36,584 nt of DNA from an uncultured Alphaproteobacteria bacterium. GTDB taxonomy: Bacteria > Pseudomonadota > Alphaproteobacteria > Methylaequorales > Methylaequoraceae. The position numbers and the translations under genes are program-made. Each line of letters opens with the position of its first letter. Position 1 is the stretch's first letter. Below are positions 1 through 7,850 of the stretch, one piece after another. The notes beneath the pieces were generated by a model. It was given only the letters and a program-made list of their open reading frames with translations, did not search any database and was not told the DNA's origin. The DNA lies in contig CACODD010000011.1 of NCBI GenBank assembly GCA_902625895.1, positions 1-36,584 on the forward strand, written 5' to 3'.

Positions 1-100
1 TACTATTAATTATTCTTTCAAAAAACTTTTTTAGTAATTTTCCTTCATAAAGTGCTACAGAAATTCTTTGACTTGAACTAAAAATTGATAATGATAACAT
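1..100 (-). CDS. Probable N-terminus of tRNA threonylcarbamoyladenosine biosynthesis protein TsaB, truncated by left window edge
   Basis: Minus-strand ATG at 98-100 after an RBS-like AAAGGA; open to the window edge: MLSLSIFSSSQRISVALYEGKLLKKFFERIINS, resembling the TsaB N-terminus (short beta strand, S-S, SVAL). nfu-tsaB proximity is common in alphaproteobacteria. Only 33 residues are visible. Confidence 0.45.
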   Translation of the reverse strand, partial: MLSLSIFSSSQRISVALYEGKLLKKFFERIINS

Positions 101-116
101 ATTCCTTTATCTAAAA

Positions 117-653
117 ATGAATCAAAATCTAGTCAAAGTAAACAAAAAAAAATTAGAAGTTTTAATTGATTTGAGATACTCAACTTCTCAAAACTTTACC
201 AAAGAAAAAGTATTTTTATCAGATGAATGTTATATTCATAAAGTTGCTTATGAGCATTTAGATTTAGCAGTTCAGATAGCAAAAAAACAAAACCTTAAAA
301 TTAAAATATTTGATGCATACAGACCTGTTTATGTCCAGAAAAAGTTATGGGAATGTTTGCCTGATCCAAATTTTATTGCACCTCCTGATAAAGGTTCTCC
401 TCATTCAAGAGGTGTAGCAATTGACATAACACTCGTAAATTCTGATGATATAGAACTTGATATGGGTACTGGGTTTGATGAATTTTCAAGACTTTCATAT
501 CATGGTTGTTTAGATATAACTAAAGAGGCCTATAAAAATAGATTGTTGCTGTTAGGTATTATGACTGATGCTGGTTGGGATTTCTTTAGAAATGAATGGT
601 GGCATTATCAACTCTATAACTCTAAAAACTTCCCTATAGTTAATGACATTTAA
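117..653 (+). CDS. D-alanyl-D-alanine dipeptidase, VanX/DdpX type (peptidase M15D)
   Basis: Motifs FDAYRP, SPHSRGVAIDITL (SxHxxGxAxD) and NEWWHYQL (ExxWH); DMGTGFDEFS as in VanX. Confidence 0.88.
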   Translation: MNQNLVKVNKKKLEVLIDLRYSTSQNFTKEKVFLSDECYIHKVAYEHLDLAVQIAKKQNLKIKIFDAYRPVYVQKKLWECLPDPNFIAPPDKGSPHSRGVAIDITLVNSDDIELDMGTGFDEFSRLSYHGCLDITKEAYKNRLLLLGIMTDAGWDFFRNEWWHYQLYNSKNFPIVNDI

Positions 654-1650
654 GTCGCTTATTAAAAAAGCTTTTTTTATTATCCTTTTCTTTGGGGTAA
701 AGGCTTATGCAGTAGAACCAAATATTACAGTACTTATGTATCATAGAATCGGTGATGATAAATATCCTAGCACTAGTATTTCTCAGGAACTTTTTGAAAA
801 GCATATTGAATATTTAGTTGATGAAAATATTAGTGTTCTTCCAATTACAGAACTTCCAAAGTATCTAAAAAAAGAAATCAGTCTTACTAATAGAACTGTA
901 TTCATTACTATCGATGATGCTTACAAGTCATTTTTTCAAAATGGTTTTCCGATTCTTAAAAAAAATAAACTTCCTTTTAGCATTTTTGTTTCTTCGGATT
1001 ATGTATCAAGTGCTAAAGAATCAGAATTTATGAATTGGTCAATGCTCAAAGAAGTTTCTAGTAACAATGGCCTAATTCTTAACTATTCTAAGAGTCATGA
1101 AAGTCTTGTGGGAATGGATATACAAACACTAAAAAAAGAAATAGAACAAAATCAAATTGAAATTGAAAAAAAAATTGGCAAACAGCCAAAAATTTTCTCT
1201 TATCCATACGGAGAAAGCAGCAGAGCCATAGAAGAAATAATAAAAATATTAGATTATGACATTGCTTTTTCTCAACATTCAGCTCCTATTCACTTAGATC
1301 AAAACAAATATAGACTCCCAAGATATGCTTTAAATGATGAATTTGGAAATTTAAAAAGATTTAAAATGATTATTCAAACGAAGCCTTTGAAAATATTTGA
1401 AAGTTCTTTTGATGACTCAATTATCAATACAAGTGAATTAAATTTTAGTTTTCTTACAAAATTTCCCTCAGAATCAATTAACTGTTTTGTAAATAACTCT
1501 GCAGCTATGATAAAGAAAGATGAAGGAGAGAAGGTTAAATTATATCTTTCAGAATTGAAAAATGGAGTTAGGTACAGGATAAATTGTACTTATATTAATC
1601 AGAGTGGAGAAATTTTTTGGTATGGAAAAATGATTAAAAGAGTAAATTAA
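643..1650 (+). CDS. Polysaccharide deacetylase (NodB-like) family protein with signal peptide
   Basis: Hydrophobic N-terminus; LMYHRIGD, FITIDDAYKSFF, FSYPYGE motifs; overlaps the end of the upstream CDS. Confidence 0.85.
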   Translation: MTFKSLIKKAFFIILFFGVKAYAVEPNITVLMYHRIGDDKYPSTSISQELFEKHIEYLVDENISVLPITELPKYLKKEISLTNRTVFITIDDAYKSFFQNGFPILKKNKLPFSIFVSSDYVSSAKESEFMNWSMLKEVSSNNGLILNYSKSHESLVGMDIQTLKKEIEQNQIEIEKKIGKQPKIFSYPYGESSRAIEEIIKILDYDIAFSQHSAPIHLDQNKYRLPRYALNDEFGNLKRFKMIIQTKPLKIFESSFDDSIINTSELNFSFLTKFPSESINCFVNNSAAMIKKDEGEKVKLYLSELKNGVRYRINCTYINQSGEIFWYGKMIKRVN

Positions 1651-2600
1651 TTTAAAAGTCCGTTAGTTTTGTCAAACTTCATAAAATTATTCGTTTGAAT
1701 GAGAAGCTTTAAATCATCAACGTAAGCTTGGTTTCTCTCCGAATAATTTTCTAAAAAATTTGCTAGTACATTTCCTGATAAGCTCTCTCCATTCATCCTT
1801 AATTTTCGTCTTTCTTGTCTAAAATTCTCATATGCAAGATGAGTATTTATGTTTTTTAAATATGATCTTACTGATTCTGAAAGTGTAGGAAATTTCTTAA
1901 CAAAAAATTTCTTCCCCATTTCTCTATCTCTTGGTTTAATGCCTTTTTTACTGTCAAATGTATATTGTCCAAAAATTGCATTTCCTTCATTCAAATAACG
2001 CGAACTTCCCCATCCACTCTCAATAGCGGCTTGAGATAGTGCCAAAGAAAGAGGAACTATATCAACCCTTATCAATAAACTTCCAATACTCGATTCTGTG
2101 TAGTTATATTTTTCACTAAGTTCAAATAACCAATTGGGCCAAAATTCTCTGGACGCTACATCGCCTCCTGATTGATTCCACCAATCAAGAATTCTTTTTC
2201 TTTCCTCTAGTATTTTTCTATTTTCTACAAAAATTATTGGTAACAGTGTATTTATAAATAATTTCTTTCTTTTATTGACTGACTTTATATTTAGAAAATC
2301 ATTAGGCCAGCTAGAAAAAATAATTAAATTTGATGATTGGTCATTTAGGAAAGACTCGACAGAAAAATTATATTTCTCAAAAATATCAATCATTTCATTT
2401 GCTTTACCAATAAAATCAACTTTGGATTCATTATTCATATAGTCTAACATCGATTTGTCTTGAACTGTGAAGCTGATTGAAGTGTTTCCAATATTTTTTA
2501 TATTTGAAAAACTTTTGTAAAATCCAACAGCCAAATTAATAAAAATAAGAGAAACCAGAAGAACCACAAGGTTTCTATTGATCGCCTTACTTTTTTCCAT
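1647..2600 (-). CDS. Bax-like protein with glucosaminidase domain, membrane anchored
   Basis: N-terminal TM segment; LALSQAAIESGWGSSRYLNEGNAIFGQYTF is characteristic of Bax/GH73-like glucosaminidases. Confidence 0.82.
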   Translation of the reverse strand: MEKSKAINRNLVVLLVSLIFINLAVGFYKSFSNIKNIGNTSISFTVQDKSMLDYMNNESKVDFIGKANEMIDIFEKYNFSVESFLNDQSSNLIIFSSWPNDFLNIKSVNKRKKLFINTLLPIIFVENRKILEERKRILDWWNQSGGDVASREFWPNWLFELSEKYNYTESSIGSLLIRVDIVPLSLALSQAAIESGWGSSRYLNEGNAIFGQYTFDSKKGIKPRDREMGKKFFVKKFPTLSESVRSYLKNINTHLAYENFRQERRKLRMNGESLSGNVLANFLENYSERNQAYVDDLKLLIQTNNFMKFDKTNGLLN

Positions 2601-3178
2601 TATTGGTTTATAGCTTCAACTGATTGAATTTCGGGAATATAATATTTAAGCATATTTTCAATCCCAGATTTTAATGTTATTGTTGAGCTAGGACATCCAG
2701 AGCAAGCACCTCTAAGTTCAAGAAAAACAATCCCACTTTGAAGTTTAACAAAGTTTATATCACCTCCGTCTTGCGCAACGGCAGGTTTAATTCTTTCTTC
2801 GAGTAGTTCGTTAATTTTATTAACAATTTCTTGATCTTTTTTTGTGTATTTTATCTCTTTTTCATTTTTATTAGTCTCCTTCAATTCAGAATTTTCAATT
2901 TCTCCACCAGAAGAAAAATAATCTAAAATTGATGACAACAAAGTAGGTTTTAAGATTTCCCACTCTACTGAATCAGATTTGGTCACAGTCAAAAAATCTT
3001 TTCCAATAAAAACACCTTTTACGTTTTCATCAGTAAATAACAAGGTAGCAAGAGAATTATTTGCGGCCTCTTCTTGAGATTTGAACTCTAGAGTTCCTTT
3101 CTCTAGTAATATCTTTCCAGGAAGAAATTTTAATGTAGCTGGATTGGGTGTTTCTTCAGTTTGTATAAACATAATCAT
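2600..3178 (-). CDS. NifU/Nfu-type Fe-S cluster scaffold protein
   Basis: Nfu N-terminal domain (MFIQTEETPNPATLKFLPG) and C-terminal NifU domain with CxxC (GACSGCPSSTITLKSGIENML). Confidence 0.95.
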   Translation of the reverse strand: MIMFIQTEETPNPATLKFLPGKILLEKGTLEFKSQEEAANNSLATLLFTDENVKGVFIGKDFLTVTKSDSVEWEILKPTLLSSILDYFSSGGEIENSELKETNKNEKEIKYTKKDQEIVNKINELLEERIKPAVAQDGGDINFVKLQSGIVFLELRGACSGCPSSTITLKSGIENMLKYYIPEIQSVEAINQ

Positions 3179-3190
3179 AAAATAATGAAA

Positions 3191-3661
3191 TCATGATAAC
3201 TTGTCAATTTCTTCTTCTGTTAAAAGTGGAGGAATGATTGTTATAGGAACTTTTATTTTATCACTTTGTTTTAGGGTAAAAGCACTAATCAAAGGGTCTC
3301 CGCTTGATCTATTAGATGAAGCCGCCAAAACAAAATTTGAAATAAATTTATTTGCGCTGAGAAACTCTATAATACATTCTAGTCTGTCACCTTTCATTAT
3401 GAATTTCTTGGGTTTTTTATTAGAAAAAGTTAGAACATAATTTTCATATTCTTTAATTTTGGATTCAGCTTCTTCTCTTGACTCTCTCTCAGCAATATCT
3501 TCAACAGCCTTCCAATGACTAAACTCTAGTGTTTCAAAAGTATATAAAAGTGCTACTCTGCCATTTGTTCTAGCTGATCTTTGAGCTGCGTACCTTAGTG
3601 CGTTAAATATTTCCTTTGAATCATCAAGGACGACAAGAAATGTTAGTTCTTTTTCTGTCAT
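3191..3661 (-). CDS. Universal stress protein (UspA family)
   Basis: FLVVLDDSKEIFNALRYAAQRSART...VALLYTF; C-terminal LAASSNRSSGDPL...VPITIIP Usp fold pattern. Confidence 0.85.
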   Translation of the reverse strand: MTEKELTFLVVLDDSKEIFNALRYAAQRSARTNGRVALLYTFETLEFSHWKAVEDIAERESREEAESKIKEYENYVLTFSNKKPKKFIMKGDRLECIIEFLSANKFISNFVLAASSNRSSGDPLISAFTLKQSDKIKVPITIIPPLLTEEEIDKLS

Positions 3662-4383
3662 AAGTATTTTCTAAATAACAAACCTGCTGATAGACCTAAA
3701 CTAATTGCTATTATAGCAGAAAAGAGTCCATACATAAATGAGAAATTGTGGGCAAATTTAAAAATAAAAGAACTTAAACCAGGTTTGTAAACTTGTATTT
3801 TTACTTTTTTACTTTCAAAATTATTTATACTATCAATTATATTTAATGATACTGTGTAATCACCCTCTGGAGCATTCTTTGGAAGTTTAACCGGGATTTT
3901 AAAAAAGTTAGGTAATTTCTTGTTAACCACCTCAAATGAATTATTTTTAATTAAAAATAAATCCAGTGACATTTTTTTTTTAATTAGATCTCTTTTAAGA
4001 TTGTCGTTATCTTCTCCAACAAGTTTAACACTATCAAATAAATCTTTTTTCACTTCAAAATCAATTTCATCATCATTTTTATTTGTATAGTAATGAAATA
4101 GACCGGGGTAAACAAATTCTCCAGTTTTATTCCATGACCACATTCCAAAAATCTTTTTCTTATTTTGTAAAATAACTTTCTGATTAGGACCTCTAATCTT
4201 AAGAACTAAAGAACTTTCAGAATCTGTAAATCCAAAAATTGTGAAGTCAGGTTTAACTTTATCTTTTGAAATTTCAATAAATCTATCTGATAAATCAAAG
4301 ATTAATGACTCAGAACTAGATTCTTTGAAAAACGAAATTCCAATAAATAAAAATATAATTTTGATTAATACTCTTCTAAACAT
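3658..4383 (-). CDS. TIGR02186-like membrane-anchored protein
   Basis: N-terminal signal/TM and C-terminal TM; sits directly after a TSUP gene as TIGR02186 proteins commonly do. Start moved from the ORF-track ATG (4419) to the ATG at 4381-4383 (MFRRVLIK). Confidence 0.65.
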   Translation of the reverse strand: MFRRVLIKIIFLFIGISFFKESSSESLIFDLSDRFIEISKDKVKPDFTIFGFTDSESSLVLKIRGPNQKVILQNKKKIFGMWSWNKTGEFVYPGLFHYYTNKNDDEIDFEVKKDLFDSVKLVGEDNDNLKRDLIKKKMSLDLFLIKNNSFEVVNKKLPNFFKIPVKLPKNAPEGDYTVSLNIIDSINNFESKKVKIQVYKPGLSSFIFKFAHNFSFMYGLFSAIIAISLGLSAGLLFRKYL

Positions 4384-5290
4384 TTTGTAATATGATCCTT
4401 GAATTTGCAGTTGGCTCACTTACTAACTCTATACCCATCATAATACAAACAATTAATACTATTAAGGCAAGTAAGATTCTTATTTGTTCTCCTTTAAATC
4501 TAGATGTAAATTTGGACCCATATTGAGCACCAATCACACCACCAATAAGTAAAAAAATTGCTAATATTAAGTCTACCGAATAGTTAAAAGTGGCATGAAG
4601 AATTGAAACATTAAGTGTAACAAAAACAATTTGAAATAATGAAGTTCCAATTGCCACAACTGTACCCATTCCAAAAAGATATATCATTGCGGGAACCATT
4701 ACAAATCCCCCTCCGACTCCCATGAATGCTGATAATAGTCCAACAAATATTCCAACAAAAATTGGGAGCAAGATCGAGATAAAAATTTTAGATTGTCTAA
4801 ACCTCAATTTAAGTGGCAGATAGTCCAAGAAACTTCTTTTTTTCTTTTTATAAGAAGAGTCAATTTTTTTTTCGCTAACTAGAGATATTGTGCTCTCAAC
4901 TAACATTAAAGTTCCAATAATAGCTAAAAAAAGAATATACAAAAACTTAATTATTAAATCGATATTTCCGGACTCTTTCAAAAAATTGAATAATATAACA
5001 CCAACAGTTGATCCAAAAATCCCGCCAATAAGTAAGAAAATTCCTATTTCATAATCTATGTTTTTTTTTATACCGTGGGCCATGGCACCTGATACAGACG
5101 AACCAAGTATTTGAACAGACTCTGTTCCCACAGCGGTAGCAGGTGGGATTCCCATAAAAATTAGTAATGGTGTCATTAAGAATCCTCCACCAACTCCAAA
5201 CAAACCAGACATGAATCCTACTAAAAAACCAAAAAATAGAATTAACAATAAATTTATTTGAATTTCAGCAATCGGAAGATAAAAACTCAT
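4376..5290 (-). CDS. TSUP family (TauE/SafE) sulfite/anion exporter
   Basis: Duplicated glycine-rich motif GLFGVGGGFLMTPLLIFMGIPPATAVGTES and AFMGVGGGFVMVPAMIYLFG; many TM segments. Confidence 0.9.
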   Translation of the reverse strand: MSFYLPIAEIQINLLLILFFGFLVGFMSGLFGVGGGFLMTPLLIFMGIPPATAVGTESVQILGSSVSGAMAHGIKKNIDYEIGIFLLIGGIFGSTVGVILFNFLKESGNIDLIIKFLYILFLAIIGTLMLVESTISLVSEKKIDSSYKKKKRSFLDYLPLKLRFRQSKIFISILLPIFVGIFVGLLSAFMGVGGGFVMVPAMIYLFGMGTVVAIGTSLFQIVFVTLNVSILHATFNYSVDLILAIFLLIGGVIGAQYGSKFTSRFKGEQIRILLALIVLIVCIMMGIELVSEPTANSRIILQNV

Positions 5291-6306
5291 GATTTAAAAA
5301 GTCCGATTATGTTTTTTAACTTTGTTAAGCTTTCATTTGCCATTTCATTTGCTCTAAGATTTCCTTCCTTTAGAATCGAATCAAGATAATCTACATCTTT
5401 TAAAAGCTTCTTCATCTCGAAAGAAATTAAAGAAATTTTTTCGACAAGAAGATCACTTAAATCTTTTTTAAAAATTTTAAAATCTTTGTCGACATAATTG
5501 GATATTACATTATCTACTGATTCATTATTTAATGCAGAAAATATATTTATTAAATTTTTGATTTCAGGCCGGCCATCCAAATCTTTAAAATGTTCTGGAA
5601 ACGGATGAGAATCTGTTTTGGCTTTCTGAATTTTTTTTTCTATTTCTATAGAATTGTCCGAAAGATTAATTCTAGACTGATCTGATGGATCTGATTTACT
5701 CATCTTCTTCAAACCATCTCTTAGACTCATTACCCTTGTAGCATTTCCAGTAATGATCGGTTCAGGGATTGGGAAAAAATCATTTTGATAGTATCTATTA
5801 AATGCTTGTGCAATATCTCTTGATAATTCCAAGTGTTGTTTTTGATCATCTCCAACAGGCACATGTGTTGATTTATAAAGAAGAATATCAGCGGCCATTA
5901 ATACCGGATATGAATATAAACCTAGCGGGGCTCTTTCTTTATTTTTTCCTGCTTTATCTTTAAATTGAGTCATTCTATTAAGCCAGCCAATTGGTGTATG
6001 ACAACTCAATATCCATGCGAGCTCACTGTGTCCTGTGACATTTGATTGAACAAAAATTATTGTTTTTTTAGGATTTATTCCTGCAGCAATATATGCAGCT
6101 GCTACTTCTCTTGTGTTTTGAAGTATTTGCGTGCGACTATCTGAAGTAGTAAGAGCATGCAAGTCTACAATACAAAAAATACAATTGTTGTTAGATTGAA
6201 GTTCAATCCAATTTTTTATTGCCCCGAGATAATTGCCTAGATGAAGATTACCTGTTGGCTGCACACCTGAAAAAACCAAATTATTTACTTTTTCTGAATT
6301 TTCCAT
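5287..6306 (-). CDS. trpS: Tryptophan--tRNA ligase
   Basis: FSGVQPTGNLHLGNYLGAIKNW (HIGH region), GDDQKQHLELSRDIA, KKMSKSD (KMSKS). Confidence 0.98.
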   Translation of the reverse strand: MENSEKVNNLVFSGVQPTGNLHLGNYLGAIKNWIELQSNNNCIFCIVDLHALTTSDSRTQILQNTREVAAAYIAAGINPKKTIIFVQSNVTGHSELAWILSCHTPIGWLNRMTQFKDKAGKNKERAPLGLYSYPVLMAADILLYKSTHVPVGDDQKQHLELSRDIAQAFNRYYQNDFFPIPEPIITGNATRVMSLRDGLKKMSKSDPSDQSRINLSDNSIEIEKKIQKAKTDSHPFPEHFKDLDGRPEIKNLINIFSALNNESVDNVISNYVDKDFKIFKKDLSDLLVEKISLISFEMKKLLKDVDYLDSILKEGNLRANEMANESLTKLKNIIGLFKS

Positions 6307-7850
6307 TTATTTATCTCTAATTCTTTAATTCCTAAAAAATACATCAAGACAGAATAAATAATTATTCCAACAATAATACATAAAATAAGAATAAAATTTG
6401 TATTATATAAAGTATACATTTCAAAATTATTTATCATAAACTCATAGGTTTTTAAAACAATATAAGACATAGTTAGTGATGCTAATGAGACTTTTAAAAA
6501 CACTTTGAAAATTGAAATATCAAAAGAGTATTTAAGATTTTTGTTTAATATATAAAATAGTAAAATAAAATTTATCCAAGCTGATACAGAAGTTGAAATT
6601 GCTAAGCCAACATGAAGAAACTCTCTTATTAAGATGAGATTTAGTATTAAATTAATTGACATACAAAATAAAGAAATTTTTATTGGAGTTTTTGTATCTT
6701 CATTTGCGAAAAATGGAATAACTAAAATTTTTATCATAATGAAAGCTGGCAAACCACAGCACAATGCTATTAGTGCTGAGCTAGTTGCTTGAACATCTTT
6801 ATATTCAAATGCTCCTCTGAAAAATAGAAATGAGATAATGTTTTCTGAAAAAATCAACAATCCAAAAAAAGCTGGAATTGAAAATAAAATTCCAAATTTT
6901 ATTGCTTTTGAAATACTTTTTTCAGCTTCTTTCTTTTGTTTTTTTTTAACCTGAGACGATAAAACTGGTAACAATGCGGTGCCAATTGCAATTCCAAGTA
7001 CACCTAAAGGAAGTTGATTTACTCTATCTGCATAATATAAGAAAGAAATAGAACCATCTGGAAGTGTTGATGCAAGGATCATATCAATCAATAAATTTAT
7101 TTGATAAGCACCATTTCCTAGAATTGCTGGCAACAATAATTTAAAAAATTTGGTTATTTCTTTATCACGTTTGAATGTCTTAAAAAAAGAAAAATTTATA
7201 GAAAGCTTAGATTTATTTCTTCGAATATTATAGTACATCCATATGACTTGAATTATTCCTGCAATTGAGACAACAAAACTTAATGTAGAAGAAATTAAAA
7301 ATAAATTTTCAGATTTAAAAAAGATAAGAAGTGTAAAAATCAACGATAAATTTAAAATAATCGGGGTGACAGCCATTGAAGCAAATTTTCCCAGTGTGTT
7401 TAAATAAGCTCCCATCAGAGACGTTAAACAAATAAAAAGAACAAATGGAAATGTAAGTCTTGTCAAATTAATTGAATGATTAAATTTTTCAGGGTTATCT
7501 GAAAAACCAGGTGCAATAAGAGTAATTATTAATGGCATTAAAATTTCTAAGATGAGAACAAATGCCAAAAGTGCAACTAAAAGGAATGAAAAAATATTTG
7601 AAAAAAAAACGTCAGCACTTTTGTTCCCTGATTTAGTTCTTACTCCAGAAACCACAGGTATGAACGCAGCATTCATTGCACCTTCTCCTAAAATTCTTCT
7701 GAACAAATTAGGTAATTTAAAAGCTACAAAAAAACAGTCAGAAATCAAACCGGCCCCAATTACTCTTGCAATAAGTAAATCTCTGAAATAACCAAGTATC
7801 CTACTTAGGAATGTTAAAGATCCGACTATAGAGATTATTTTAAATAGCAT
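6285..7850 (-). CDS. murJ: Lipid II flippase MurJ (MviN)
   Basis: GSLTFLSRILGYFRDLLIARVIGAG...DCFFVAFKLPNLFRRILGEGAMNAAFIPV is diagnostic; polytopic. Confidence 0.97.
   Translation of the reverse strand: MLFKIISIVGSLTFLSRILGYFRDLLIARVIGAGLISDCFFVAFKLPNLFRRILGEGAMNAAFIPVVSGVRTKSGNKSADVFFSNIFSFLLVALLAFVLILEILMPLIITLIAPGFSDNPEKFNHSINLTRLTFPFVLFICLTSLMGAYLNTLGKFASMAVTPIILNLSLIFTLLIFFKSENLFLISSTLSFVVSIAGIIQVIWMYYNIRRNKSKLSINFSFFKTFKRDKEITKFFKLLLPAILGNGAYQINLLIDMILASTLPDGSISFLYYADRVNQLPLGVLGIAIGTALLPVLSSQVKKKQKKEAEKSISKAIKFGILFSIPAFFGLLIFSENIISFLFFRGAFEYKDVQATSSALIALCCGLPAFIMIKILVIPFFANEDTKTPIKISLFCMSINLILNLILIREFLHVGLAISTSVSAWINFILLFYILNKNLKYSFDISIFKVFLKVSLASLTMSYIVLKTYEFMINNFEMYTLYNTNFILILCIIVGIIIYSVLMYFLGIKELEINKWKIQKK

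Noticed and set aside
117-653. VanX-type gene as part of a vancomycin-resistance cluster
   Set aside because: No vanA/vanH/vanRS-like neighbours; neighbours are a deacetylase and a Bax-like protein, fitting wall turnover instead.
3201-3440. Short antisense ORF opposite usp (and similar ORFs at 7552, 8612, 10515, 10890, 11097, 17257, 17268, 21468, 22092, 25230, 25593, 26977, 27955, 28446, 29473, 29563, 30138, 33613)
   Set aside because: All overlap well-supported genes on the other strand or frame; composition is as expected for shadow ORFs.
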